Assembly (NCBI GenBank): GCA_038245795.1
Contig: JBBRSC010000034.1
Span: 1 to 18,970, forward strand
Direction of reading: 5' to 3'
Length of the DNA stretch: 18,970 nt
Source of the DNA: JBBRSC01 sp038245795
Lineage (GTDB): Bacteria > Actinomycetota > Acidimicrobiia > Acidimicrobiales > Microtrichaceae
The notes under the pieces are model-generated. The model saw only the letters and a program-made list of their open reading frames with translations. It did no database searches and was not told the origin of the DNA. Below are positions 1-7,978 of this stretch, piece by piece (within the stretch, counting starts at the first letter, position 1; the number at the start of each line of letters is the position of its first letter). The translations under genes and the position numbers were made by a program.

Positions 1-726
1 GGCGATATCGAGGTCGATCTCGCGCATCGACTCGGCGAGGTTGCGCGGATCCTGTTGATACGTGGTCCGATCACCATCGCCGACGATCTCGACATCGACC
101 GCCTCGCGGAACGGTCCGTAGAGCGCTGATGCGTACTTTGCCGAGTAGGCCAGAATCGACGTCTCGAGATGCCCCGCCCCGTCCAGGCCCTCGCGAATCG
201 CCCGAACCTGACCGTCCATCATTCCCGAGGGCGCCACCACGTGGGCACCGGCCGCAGACTGTGCAACGCCGACCTCGGCGTAACGCTCGATCGTCGCGTC
301 GTTGTCGACCGTGCCGTTGGCACGGACGATGCCACAGTGGCCGTGGTCGGTGTATTCGTCGAGGCAGAGGTCCGCCATCAGGACGATCTCGTCCTGGAAC
401 TTCTCGCGCAGCGCCCGGAGAGCGATCTGCACGATGCCATCAGGGTTCGACGCTCCCGAGCCTGTTGCGTCCTTCGTCGACGGCACCCCGAACAGAATCA
501 CCGCAGGGACACCGAGGTCGATCAGGCGGCCAACTTCGATCGACAACGAGTCCAGACTGTGTTGGACCACACCGGGCAACGAGGCAATCGGGTGCGGTTG
601 ATCGATGCCTTCTCGGACGAACAACGGTGCCACGAGATCGTCGACTGACAGGTGGGTCTCGGCGACGAGTCGCCGCATCGCCGCCGATGTTCTGAGTCGT
701 CGGGGACGCGACGTGGGAAGGGACAT
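1..726 (-). CDS. hemB: delta-aminolevulinic acid dehydratase (porphobilinogen synthase), C-terminus cut off by window edge
   Basis: Condenses two 5-aminolevulinate molecules to porphobilinogen, the second committed step of tetrapyrrole synthesis, in the cytoplasm. The frame reads from ATG at 726 to base 1 without a stop (242 residues of a family usually about 320-330). Visible motifs are a metal-site segment DLCLDEYTDHGHCG (C121, D123, C131) and the first active-site lysine in SAKYAS (K197). The second, Schiff-base lysine lies beyond the window. The middle metal ligand is Asp rather than the Cys of the E. coli zinc enzyme, a mixed type that I recall from other actinobacteria. It is the last hem gene of the rex-hemA-hemC-hemD series, separated from hemD by two extra genes. 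There is no Shine-Dalgarno before the ATG. TAAGCT six bases upstream suggests its own leaderless promoter. Confidence 0.96.
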   Translation of the reverse strand, partial: MSLPTSRPRRLRTSAAMRRLVAETHLSVDDLVAPLFVREGIDQPHPIASLPGVVQHSLDSLSIEVGRLIDLGVPAVILFGVPSTKDATGSGASNPDGIVQIALRALREKFQDEIVLMADLCLDEYTDHGHCGIVRANGTVDNDATIERYAEVGVAQSAAGAHVVAPSGMMDGQVRAIREGLDGAGHLETSILAYSAKYASALYGPFREAVDVEIVGDGDRTTYQQDPRNLAESMREIDLDIA

Positions 727-732
727 GAGGCG

Positions 733-738
733 AGCTTA
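733..738 (-). promoter_or_regulatory. putative -10 element of a leaderless hemB promoter
   Basis: On the minus strand TAAGCT is followed by exactly six bases and then the hemB ATG, so transcription would start at or next to the A of ATG. Its first three bases are the TAA stop of the upstream gene. A weak TTGCGG lies 19 bases upstream as a possible -35. Inferred from spacing and from the lack of a Shine-Dalgarno. Confidence 0.4.
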
Positions 739-1215
739 GGAACCGGATCCGGCGAGTCCGCAATGACGGCGGATCTCGGCTTCCAACGGGTCGAGCGAGA
801 CGATCCCCGCCGACTGCCGACGGAGCATTGATTCGTGTCCCAATCCGTACATCACAAGGTCCGCTCCCGAGGTCAGCTGAAGGGCGAGGTACGTCGAGGA
901 CTCAGCTCCTGGCGATGGGGTGGGAGCACGACGCGTGCCCAGCCCGATCCGGGTGACGTCCGCGATGTCACCGATGCGCACCCGATGGACCCGCAGTCCG
1001 TTGCGAACCACCACGGCGCCGTCGCTCAGACGAACCTGGCAACTGGCGTAGAGCAGCACGATCACGGCGAGCGCCCCGATCACGACCCCGAAGAACGTAT
1101 CGATGAAGTCAACCGTGTTCCCTCGCAGTCGTACATAGAACCCCAGAGCCAACAACGTCACGACCACCATCGCAGCCGAGGCCAGTCGCTGATGATCTGT
1201 CGATCGCAGCCTCAC
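736..1215 (-). CDS. small membrane protein with PH-like cytoplasmic domain
   Basis: A 159-residue protein of unknown function. Two hydrophobic segments form a hairpin near the N-terminus (about residues 12-30 and 40-60). They are followed by a soluble part of about 95 residues whose pattern of beta strands (VRLSDGAVVVRNGLRVHRV, then IADVTRI, then YLALQLTSGADLVMYGLG) resembles the bacterial PH-like domains found after two membrane helices. The GTG start at 1215 is the only in-frame start upstream of the first helix. It has a weak GGA seven bases before it and lies 24 bases after the HAD gene. It sits between the HAD gene and hemB in the heme operon, so it is probably co-transcribed, but nothing in the sequence ties it to heme synthesis. 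The family call is by pattern only. Confidence 0.72.
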   Translation of the reverse strand: MRLRSTDHQRLASAAMVVVTLLALGFYVRLRGNTVDFIDTFFGVVIGALAVIVLLYASCQVRLSDGAVVVRNGLRVHRVRIGDIADVTRIGLGTRRAPTPSPGAESSTYLALQLTSGADLVMYGLGHESMLRRQSAGIVSLDPLEAEIRRHCGLAGSGS

Positions 1216-1239
1216 GTCGATTCCATCATCGCTGCTCCA

Positions 1240-1902
1240 TCATCGCGATGCCACAAGGTCACTCAACATCGAGATCGACAGCTCCCCAACGGAACCGACC
1301 ACCATCGTTGCCTGCGAAAAGTCCATGCCTTCGGTCATCTTCGACGGCACTGCGATCGCCACCATGCCCGCCGCCACTGCCGCCTGGCACCCTGCTGGCG
1401 AATCCTCAATGGCCAGAGCTTCGCTCCCGCTCACCCCGAGGCGTTCGAGGGCCAATCGGTAGACCTCCGGATCCGGTTTCGTCCTGAGAACCTCGTCGCC
1501 AGTCGCCGATCCGTCCACGTGCTGCCAGAGGTCGAGACGACGAAGGTGCGATTCCACCCACTCGAGTCGGGGAGACGACGACGCAATACCGACGAGGACT
1601 CCGAGGTCACGAGCGTCGACCATCAGTTCCCGGACGCCGGCGTTGACGGGCAGCGCCTCCAGGACGGGCCGATTCGCCGCCACACGATCGACGCGGAGTT
1701 GATCTCGGTCGACGGGTCGGCCCAGCTGCTGCTCGAGGATCTCCGTCCAATGCGGATGATCGGTCGTGCCGATGAAGCTCCGCCAGAGGTTCTCGTCCAA
1801 CCGGGTTCCGTGGGAATGGAACACCGCAGCGATCGACTGATACTCGCACCACTCAGTCTCGATGACCAGACCGTCGAAGTCGAACACGACCGCCCGCAGC
1901 AC
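1240..1902 (-). CDS. HAD-superfamily phosphatase/phosphomutase-like hydrolase
   Basis: A cytoplasmic HAD hydrolase of the beta-phosphoglucomutase-like subgroup. All four HAD motifs are visible: DFDGLV with nucleophile D8 and acid/base D10 near the N-terminus, the serine of GIASSSPR (motif II), the lysine of KPDPEVYRLAL (motif III) and the acidic pair in AIEDSPAGCQAA (motif IV). An alpha-helical cap of about 60 residues lies after motif I. Its length (220 residues) is normal for the family. The substrate cannot be read from the sequence. The start chosen is GTG at 1902, directly before the first beta strand; GTG at 1920 would add six residues and overlap hemD by 13 bases. Either way it follows the hemD stop closely or overlaps it, so translation is probably coupled to hemD. 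Confidence 0.9.
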   Translation of the reverse strand: MLRAVVFDFDGLVIETEWCEYQSIAAVFHSHGTRLDENLWRSFIGTTDHPHWTEILEQQLGRPVDRDQLRVDRVAANRPVLEALPVNAGVRELMVDARDLGVLVGIASSSPRLEWVESHLRRLDLWQHVDGSATGDEVLRTKPDPEVYRLALERLGVSGSEALAIEDSPAGCQAAVAAGMVAIAVPSKMTEGMDFSQATMVVGSVGELSISMLSDLVASR

Positions 1903-1907
1903 CGGCC

Positions 1908-3362
1908 TCAGCGGGACCACCCCACCAGCGCGTCAACCAGCCCCGAGATGGTGTGGTCGGCGGCCTCGATGGTGGGCTCCAACCCGAGCATTCTGACCGT
2001 TGCACTGGTCACCGGACCGATGCTGGCGATGACCTTCGGCACCCGGTCGATCCCGACGAGATCGACGAAACGTTGTGCCGTCGAGGACGACGTGAACAAC
2101 ACGATCTCGGCGTCGGTCGCGGCGCGCAACACATCAGGATCAGGGGTGGCTGCGACGGTGCGATACGCGTCGACAACGTCGACCGTCCAGCCCATCGAGC
2201 GGAGACCGTCCGGGAGGACGTCGCGGGCCACTTCGGCACGGGCCAGAAGCACGCGTCCGCCACCAGCGGGTGGCTCGGGAAAGGAGGCGAGCAGGGACTC
2301 GGCCACGAACGCCGGGGGGACCAGGTCAGGAACGAGTCGCGTCGCCGCCAACGCCGCCGACGTTCCGGTGCCGATCACTGCGAGGCTGGTCGTCGCCAAC
2401 CGGCGGGGATCGCCCAGCTCATCGATGAATCGTGCAGCGCCGTTCGGCGAGGTCAACACGACCCAGTCATAACGTGCGATGTGGGTGATGGCAGACCGGA
2501 GCGCCGACCCACCATCGGCAGGATCGATGATCTCGATCACTGGGAACTCGATCACGTCGGCGCCAAGTGCGCGAAGCGGGGCGATGAGCTGACCACCCTG
2601 ATGGCGGGCTCGTGTCACCACCACGCTCCGGCCAGCGAGGGGACGACGTCGGAACCAGCCCAGGTCGACCGCTGCCACATCGCCGACAACAATCGTCGAC
2701 GGCGATCGGAGCGGCTGGTCAGCGAGCTCCGACAACGGAGCACGGATGACAGACTGATCGGGCCGAGTTCCCCATCGGACCGCAGCCGTTGGAGTATCCG
2801 AGGCCAATCCCCCGGCCATCAACCGGCTCGCGATCGATCGGATCTTGGCGACCCCCATCAGGATCACGATGGTCCCGCCGAGGGCGCCGACCTTCTCCCA
2901 GTCGACCCCGGGTTCATCCTTGGTCGGGTCCTCGTGACCGGTCACGATCGTCAGCGAGGTCGATGAGTATCGCTGCGTCACTGGAATGCCCGCTGCGGCG
3001 GGCGCAGCAATCGCCGCGGTTACCCCGGGAACGACCTCGTAGTCCACGCCGGCCTCCTCCAGCGCCAGTGCCTCTTCGCCACCCCGGGCGAAAACGAACG
3101 GATCACCGCCCTTGAGTCGGACCACGCAGCCATGTGACCGACCCAACTCGACCAATCGCTCGTTGATGTCGTCCTGGGTGGCGCTCTGGCCGGGCCGTTT
3201 GCCGACATCGATCCGCTCGGCGTGGTCGGGAGCCAGATCGAGTAGCGCCCGAGCCGAGAGGCGATCGTGAACGACGACATCCGCTCGACCCAGCAACTCG
3301 GCGCCTCGAACGGTGATGAGACCCGGGTCGCCCGGACCAGCTCCGACGAGATACACAGTCAC
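1908..3362 (-). CDS. hemD: fused uroporphyrinogen-III C-methyltransferase / uroporphyrinogen-III synthase
   Basis: A 484-residue two-domain enzyme. Residues 1-237 are a SUMT (CobA) domain that methylates uroporphyrinogen III twice with SAM to give precorrin-2, the entry to siroheme and cobalamin. Its marks are VGAGPGDPGL at 6-15, VRLKGGDPFVFARGGEE at 81-97 and VPGVTAAIAAPAAAGIPVTQR at 111-131. From about residue 243 a uroporphyrinogen-III synthase (HemD) domain begins with RSVVVTRAR; near its end are LFTSSSTAQRF and IASIGPVTSATVRMLG. HemD closes hydroxymethylbilane to uroporphyrinogen III. The fusion is common in actinobacteria, where the hem-operon copy is often annotated hemD or cobA/hemD. 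The GTG start at 3362 precedes the glycine-rich loop at the normal distance. TAGGGT six bases before it could be a Shine-Dalgarno variant or an internal leaderless -10. It lies 47 bases after hemC. Confidence 0.95.
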   Translation of the reverse strand: MTVYLVGAGPGDPGLITVRGAELLGRADVVVHDRLSARALLDLAPDHAERIDVGKRPGQSATQDDINERLVELGRSHGCVVRLKGGDPFVFARGGEEALALEEAGVDYEVVPGVTAAIAAPAAAGIPVTQRYSSTSLTIVTGHEDPTKDEPGVDWEKVGALGGTIVILMGVAKIRSIASRLMAGGLASDTPTAAVRWGTRPDQSVIRAPLSELADQPLRSPSTIVVGDVAAVDLGWFRRRPLAGRSVVVTRARHQGGQLIAPLRALGADVIEFPVIEIIDPADGGSALRSAITHIARYDWVVLTSPNGAARFIDELGDPRRLATTSLAVIGTGTSAALAATRLVPDLVPPAFVAESLLASFPEPPAGGGRVLLARAEVARDVLPDGLRSMGWTVDVVDAYRTVAATPDPDVLRAATDAEIVLFTSSSTAQRFVDLVGIDRVPKVIASIGPVTSATVRMLGLEPTIEAADHTISGLVDALVGWSR

Positions 3363-3409
3363 AGCCGCACCCTATGCGACGCCTTCCGCGTTTCGAACGG
3401 GCGGCGGGT

Positions 3410-4276
3410 TCAGGCGCAAGCGAGTCGGAGGTCGCGGGCGAGCTCCGTGCCCGATGCGATTCCGTCGGCGCCGACGCGCTGTGACCGGTGGACTCGTCCA
3501 TCGTCGCCCGCCAAGAGGCCACGGAGCACGACGTTGTCGTTGTCGATGAGTTCGGCGAACGCACCGGCGGGCAGGTCGCAATCGCCACCGAGTTCGGCGA
3601 GGAATGCGCGCTCTGCGGTCAGACACCGTCGGGACTCGAAATCGTCGAGCGGCGCGAGCCATTGCTGCGTCAGTCGATCATCGGCCCGACATTCAATGGC
3701 CAAGGCGCCTTGACCGACCTGGGGGATCATCTCGACGGTCGTGAAGGACTGAACGATGCGGGCCTCGTGGCCGAGCCTCATCAGCGCCGCAGCGGCGATG
3801 ATCACAGCGTCGTGGGATCCGGCCGCGGCCAGTCGGGTGCCGATGTTGCCTCGAATCCCCACGACGTGCAGATCAGGGCGCAACGCCAGCAGTTGGATCT
3901 CGCGTCGCTTGGAGCCGGTGGCAACAGTGCCACCGTGTGGAATGGCGTCGAGTGTCGTGCCCACCAGCGAATCGCGTGGGTCCGCCCGAGTGGGAACCGC
4001 ACCGATGACCAGCTCTTCCGGGGTGACCGCAGGGAGGTCCTTCGCCGAGTGCACAGCCACATCGGCTCGGCCATCCATCACTGCCGCCTGAATCTCCTTG
4101 ACGAAGACACCCTTGCCGCCGAGCACTGCCAACGGCACATCTCGCCGACGGTCGCCTTCGGTTGACACCACCACCAACTCGACGTCGAGGTCACGATGAC
4201 AACGACGTAGTTCGCTCGCCACCCATTCGGCTTGCCACAACGCCAGCGCGCTTCCCCGGGTCGCGAGTCGCAACAC
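3410..4276 (-). CDS. hemC: porphobilinogen deaminase (hydroxymethylbilane synthase)
   Basis: Polymerises four porphobilinogens into hydroxymethylbilane. The protein has 288 residues, slightly short of the roughly 300-310 usual. Key residues seen are catalytic Asp D80 in HSAKDLP, the substrate-binding arginine pair in GSKRREIQL (the family usually has SSLRR) and C233 in LGGDCDLPAGAF, which carries the dipyrromethane cofactor. The frame is open further upstream inside hemA, but the family N-terminus LRLATRGSALALWQAE fixes the start at GTG 4276. That codon follows the hemA stop with one base between them and has no Shine-Dalgarno, so translation is probably coupled to hemA termination. Confidence 0.96.
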   Translation of the reverse strand: MLRLATRGSALALWQAEWVASELRRCHRDLDVELVVVSTEGDRRRDVPLAVLGGKGVFVKEIQAAVMDGRADVAVHSAKDLPAVTPEELVIGAVPTRADPRDSLVGTTLDAIPHGGTVATGSKRREIQLLALRPDLHVVGIRGNIGTRLAAAGSHDAVIIAAAALMRLGHEARIVQSFTTVEMIPQVGQGALAIECRADDRLTQQWLAPLDDFESRRCLTAERAFLAELGGDCDLPAGAFAELIDNDNVVLRGLLAGDDGRVHRSQRVGADGIASGTELARDLRLACA

Positions 4277-4277
4277 G

Positions 4278-5540
4278 TCAGTCGAGGCGAAAGAGGTCGC
4301 GCATCGCGGCTGCGAGCCGGTCGCCGCGGGCCGTTCCAGCGGCATCTTTCAGCTGGACCGTTGGCGGATGGATGAGCTTGGCGACGATGGATTTCGTCAA
4401 CGCTTCCACGATCTCGCGCTGTGCCGGGTCCATCGTTGCCAGCTTCGGAGCAAACCGATCGAGTTCCCCCAGCCGGACCTGGTCGGCCGACCCGAACATC
4501 TCGGCCAGCAGCGGCGCCACCTGGCGGGACGACGCCCGGTCGGCCCAACGCTCGATCTCGTGATCGATGATCAGCTCCACAGCGGGGAGCTCACGGCGGC
4601 GTTCCGCCACCCCGCGATCGCATAACGATTGCAGCGCCACCATGTCGAGCAGTTCGACACCATCGATCGACTCGATCGATGGTTCGATGTCTCGGGGCAC
4701 CGCAATGTCGACGATCAGCAGTGGACGTCCGTTGCGGGCAGCCATGACCAGTTCCATGTCGGCTCGACTCACCAGGGCAGCCGGGGCTCCCGTCGCCGAG
4801 AACAACACATCAGCCGGGGCCAGTTCCGAGACAAGGTCATCGAGGACTGCTGAGCGACCGTGGACCGCAGAGGCCAACTCGGCCGCGCGTTCGGGGGAGC
4901 GATTGACGACGGTGATGGACGCAGGGCTGAGGTCCGACACGAGGTTGACCATCCCGCGACCCATGGCACCGGCGCCGAGCACAACGACCGACGCCCCCGC
5001 AATGGTCCCGAGTCGTTCGGTCGCCATCACGACCGCCGCTTGAGACACCGACGTCACCGATCGGGAGATCGCTGTCTCGGTGCGGGCGCGCTTGCCACAC
5101 TCCAACGCCGACCGGAACAGAAGGTTCAGTTGGGGCCCGGCAGTTCCGAGTTCACGGGCTGCGTCCCATGCAGTCCGTACCTGACCGAGAATCTCGTGTT
5201 CGCCGATCACGACTGAATCGAGGCCCGATGCCACCGAGAACAGGTGGCGGACCGCGTCGGCGTCCCACGACACGTCGAGATGATCAGTGAACTCGTCGGG
5301 CGGCAGATACGTGAGATCGCTGACGAGATCGCGGACGTCGCGGTAGGCATCGTGGAAGCGTTCGGCCACCACGTAGATCTCTGTGCGGTTACACGTGGAG
5401 ACAATCACCGCTTCAGTGATGTGGTCACGGTAGGAGAGCGCCGTCAGATACTTCTCGAGCCGCTCACCATCGAGCGCCATCTTCTCGAGCAGGTCGAGAG
5501 GTGCCGTTCGATGGTTGGCTCCGATGACTACGACTGACAC
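4278..5540 (-). CDS. hemA: glutamyl-tRNA reductase
   Basis: NADPH-dependent reduction of glutamyl-tRNA(Glu) to glutamate-1-semialdehyde, the first step of the C5 heme pathway. The 420-residue protein has the N-terminal catalytic domain with nucleophile C50 in IVSTCNRTEIY, the segment GEHEILGQVRTAW, a Rossmann NADPH domain (VVVLGAGAMGRGM) and a C-terminal helical dimerisation domain that ends with MRDLFRLD. The frame is open up to 5606, but GTG 5540 gives the standard N-terminus and has GGAG five bases upstream. It lies 109 bases after rex, and hemC starts one base after its stop. As in Streptomyces, where Rex represses a rex-hemACD operon, it is probably controlled by cellular NADH/NAD+ through the promoter before rex. 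Confidence 0.97.
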   Translation of the reverse strand: MSVVVIGANHRTAPLDLLEKMALDGERLEKYLTALSYRDHITEAVIVSTCNRTEIYVVAERFHDAYRDVRDLVSDLTYLPPDEFTDHLDVSWDADAVRHLFSVASGLDSVVIGEHEILGQVRTAWDAARELGTAGPQLNLLFRSALECGKRARTETAISRSVTSVSQAAVVMATERLGTIAGASVVVLGAGAMGRGMVNLVSDLSPASITVVNRSPERAAELASAVHGRSAVLDDLVSELAPADVLFSATGAPAALVSRADMELVMAARNGRPLLIVDIAVPRDIEPSIESIDGVELLDMVALQSLCDRGVAERRRELPAVELIIDHEIERWADRASSRQVAPLLAEMFGSADQVRLGELDRFAPKLATMDPAQREIVEALTKSIVAKLIHPPTVQLKDAAGTARGDRLAAAMRDLFRLD

Positions 5541-5592
5541 GTCAGCTCCGGACCTTTCCAGACGATCGGATGACCCATGATCCCAGCACGGC

Positions 5593-5626
5593 GTGCAGTC
5601 TGCCAAACCATCAGGGGTGCAGTCTG
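5593..5626. repeat. pair of 10-bp direct repeats in the rex-hemA gap
   Basis: GTGCAGTCTG occurs at 5593-5602 and again at 5617-5626 on the plus strand, 24 bases apart. They lie in the 109-base gap between rex and hemA, upstream of the hemA ribosome site. Both copies are identical. They could be regulator half-sites or chance. Confidence 0.5.
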
Positions 5627-5649
5627 GTCACTTGTTCGGCCACCGCAGG

Positions 5650-6309
5650 TCATCCCGCTGCGTCCAGTGATTGACGCCGTTCGTTGTAGAAGCTGAGAAT
5701 CTGCAACTCCACCGCCAGATCGACTTTGCGCACAGAAATGCCAGGGTCGACCGAGATCATCGTGGGGGCGAAGTTGAGGATGGACGTGATCCCACAAGCG
5801 ACCATTCGATCGGCCACTTCCTGGGCAGATCCGGCTGGCGTCGCAATGACACCGATGGAGATGTCTCGTTCGCTGACAATCGTTGCGAGATCGTCGAGGT
5901 GCTCGATCGACTGGAGTCCGATGGCCGTCCCGACCTTCGACGAATCCGTGTCGACCAGCGCCGCCACCACGAACCCTCGATCTTGGAAACCCCCGTATTT
6001 GGCCAGTGCCTGGCCGAGATTGCCCATGCCCACGATGACGGTCGGCGAGTCGTGGGTGAGACCGAGTTCCCGTCGGATGTGCAGGATCAGGTATTCGACG
6101 TCGTATCCCACGCCGCGGGTGCCATAACTGCCGAAATACGAGAGGTCCTTTCGGACCTTGGCCGCATTCACGCCCGCCAGTTCAGCGAGACGTTCTGAGC
6201 TGATCGTTGCCAGTTTCTGCGCAGCGGTGTCCTGCAGGGCCCGGAGATACACGGGGAGACGAGCCACGGTGGCTTCCGGGATCTCGCGGGGGTGCGAAGC
6301 AGCAGCCAT
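5650..6309 (-). CDS. rex: redox-sensing transcriptional repressor Rex
   Basis: A 219-residue cytoplasmic repressor that senses the NADH/NAD+ ratio. An N-terminal winged helix (about residues 10-75) carries the conserved recognition region KVRKDLSYFGSYGTRGVGY. It is followed by a Rossmann domain with the NAD(H)-binding GMGNLG at 94-99 and a C-terminal domain-swap helix ending LQILSFYNERRQSL. The length is typical. It is the first gene of the hem operon and, by analogy with Streptomyces, should repress itself and hemACD when NADH is low, and release DNA when NADH rises. A matching operator-like site lies 19 bases upstream. The ATG at 6309 has no good Shine-Dalgarno, and the -10 TACCGT ends six bases before it, which suggests a leaderless message. 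Confidence 0.97.
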   Translation of the reverse strand: MAAASHPREIPEATVARLPVYLRALQDTAAQKLATISSERLAELAGVNAAKVRKDLSYFGSYGTRGVGYDVEYLILHIRRELGLTHDSPTVIVGMGNLGQALAKYGGFQDRGFVVAALVDTDSSKVGTAIGLQSIEHLDDLATIVSERDISIGVIATPAGSAQEVADRMVACGITSILNFAPTMISVDPGISVRKVDLAVELQILSFYNERRQSLDAAG

Positions 6310-6315
6310 CTGCTC

Positions 6316-6345
6316 ACGGTACCGACTTCGTGCATTACTTCACAA
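6316..6345 (-). promoter_or_regulatory. putative leaderless rex promoter
   Basis: On the minus strand a -35-like TTGTGA (6345-6340), an 18-base spacer and a -10-like TACCGT (6321-6316) are followed by six bases and the rex ATG. The start point would be at or next to the ATG. The -35 lies inside the Rex-operator-like site, a sensible arrangement for repression. Confidence 0.55.
6328..6345. promoter_or_regulatory. putative Rex operator (ROP)
   Basis: TCGTGCATTACTTCACAA reads as two inverted 7-base halves separated by four bases. The right half TTCACAA matches the Rex consensus TTGTGAA-N4-TTCACAA perfectly; the left half TCGTGCA matches at 5 of 7. It sits directly in front of rex and over the presumed -35, as expected for autoregulation. 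Consensus from family knowledge, site seen in the sequence, binding inferred. Confidence 0.7.
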
Positions 6346-6363
6346 AGTCGTGAGGCGTGTCCT

Positions 6364-7854
6364 TCAGCGCAACGCGCGGCGCAAGACCTTGCCGCCCATA
6401 CCCTGGGGAACCTCATCGACGAACCAGACCTTCTCGGGGCACTTGTAGCGGGCCAGACGTTCGGCGCAGAACCTCACCAGCTCATCCTCTTCGACCGATT
6501 GGCCCTTCACGGTCACCACGTAGGCCTTGACGGCCTCGCCCGAGTACGGGTGTGGAACGCCGACCACCGCGCAGGCATCGATGGCCGGGTGCTGCATCAG
6601 CACCTCTTCGACTTCAGCCGGATACACGTTGAATCCGCTCACGATGATGAGGTCTTTCACCCGATCCACCAAAAACAGGAACCCGTTGTCGTCGACGGTC
6701 GCTACATCGCCCGTGATCAGCCAACCGTCGGCATTCACAGTGCGGGCCGATGCCTCCGGGTCGTTCCAGTACCCGGCGAACACGTTGGGGCCCCGGACCC
6801 ACACCTCGCCAGCATCGCCGATCAATACGTCGTCGCCGGACTCGTCGACCAACCGCACCTCGAGTCCCGGAACCGGGACGCCAATGGAGCCGATGGGAGC
6901 GTTGGTATCCACCGACGAGGTGACGACCGGGGACGCCTCGGTCAGCCCATAACCCTCGTTGAGTTTCAGCCCGTAGCGCCGTTCGATGGTGCGGGCTGTC
7001 TCGTCGGGCAACCGCGCGGCGCCCGACACCGCCACCCGGACCGAATCAAAAGCGCCCTCGGGAATCTCGGGGAGACTGCCCCATGCCGCCCACATGGTCG
7101 GCGGCCCGGTCACGATCGTGGCCTGATGTTTCTCAATGGATTCGATGGCCGAGATGGGATCGAATCGTTCCACCAACAGCGCCTTCGCCCCGACGGCCAA
7201 GGTGGCGCCGAGCACCACGTTCAGACCGAAGATGTGAAACAGCGGCAGCACAGCAAACACGACATCGTCGGCAGTCTGGGCATTGCCCGGCGCCGACAAC
7301 ATCTGGGCGATGTTCGTACGGAGGTTGCCGTGGGTGAGCATCGCCGCTTTGGGCGACCCAGCTGTCCCGGAGGTGAAGACGAGCACCGCCAAGTCAGCAT
7401 CTTCGCGTTCGACGATCGGTGCCGGATCCGACACGACCAATTCGTTCAGATCGTGGCCACCTTCGGGGACGAAGCCACAGCCGATCCAGGTTGTGATGGA
7501 GGGAACCGCAGCCCGATCCATCTCCTCGAGGACCGGACGAGCCGTCGGACCCGCGATCACCGCCGAGGCACCAATAGTGGACAGCTGATGCTCGAGCTCA
7601 ATGTGGGGACTGGTCGGGTTCAACGGAACCGCAATCAGACCCGCTCCGATGGTGGCCAGATAGGACACCACGAAGTACCAGTTGTTGCCACAGATGATTC
7701 CGACCCGATCGCCGGGCTCCAGTCCGAGCGCGACGAGCCCGCCCCGGAAACCGGCTGTCTGTTCGCGCAGCTGGCCATAGGTCGTGAACTTCCCGCGGCT
7801 GATCAACGCGACAGCGTCATCCGGATGACGGTCGAATACTGCGGCAAGGTTCAC
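6364..7854 (-). CDS. AMP-dependent fatty-acyl-CoA synthetase (FadD-like)
   Basis: Activates a carboxylic acid, most likely a medium- or long-chain fatty acid, to its acyl-CoA via an acyl-adenylate. The 496-residue ANL-family protein shows the P-loop FTSGTAGSPKAAMLTHGN (about 160-177), the motif GYGLTEASPV, GDVATVDDNGFLFLVDRVKD with the ATP-ribose Asp and hinge, SGFNVYPAEVEEVL, and the C-terminal catalytic lysine in GGKVLRRALR (K489). The frame is open to 8148, but the upstream part lies over the divergent ABC gene and lacks family similarity. GTG at 7854 has GGAGG nine bases before it and gives the normal N-terminus. A TAACGT at 7884-7889 could be its -10. The acid specificity cannot be read from the sequence. 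It is the gene upstream of rex on the same strand. Confidence 0.93.
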   Translation of the reverse strand: MNLAAVFDRHPDDAVALISRGKFTTYGQLREQTAGFRGGLVALGLEPGDRVGIICGNNWYFVVSYLATIGAGLIAVPLNPTSPHIELEHQLSTIGASAVIAGPTARPVLEEMDRAAVPSITTWIGCGFVPEGGHDLNELVVSDPAPIVEREDADLAVLVFTSGTAGSPKAAMLTHGNLRTNIAQMLSAPGNAQTADDVVFAVLPLFHIFGLNVVLGATLAVGAKALLVERFDPISAIESIEKHQATIVTGPPTMWAAWGSLPEIPEGAFDSVRVAVSGAARLPDETARTIERRYGLKLNEGYGLTEASPVVTSSVDTNAPIGSIGVPVPGLEVRLVDESGDDVLIGDAGEVWVRGPNVFAGYWNDPEASARTVNADGWLITGDVATVDDNGFLFLVDRVKDLIIVSGFNVYPAEVEEVLMQHPAIDACAVVGVPHPYSGEAVKAYVVTVKGQSVEEDELVRFCAERLARYKCPEKVWFVDEVPQGMGGKVLRRALR

Positions 7855-7978
7855 GGTTTTCTGCCTCCGGGGTCGGATCGGCCACGTTAACGGTTCAAGC
7901 GGACAGCGATGCGAGCCGATGTCTCGGGCACCGAGCGACGCTGCACGCAGCGGAGCATGAACACCCCTGGACGTCAAC

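Noticed and set aside
835..2472. 545-codon open frame on the plus strand opposite the PH-like, HAD and hemD genes
   Set aside because: Low-complexity, Arg/His-rich composition with no family pattern. It is antisense to three well-supported genes and arises from the high GC content.
4277..4345. N-terminal extension of HemC inside hemA
   Set aside because: The family begins at LRLATRGS; the extension is a frame shadow of the hemA C-terminus.
6292..7890. 532-codon open frame on the plus strand opposite the acyl-CoA synthetase
   Set aside because: Antisense shadow of a gene with full ANL motifs; no recognisable domain.
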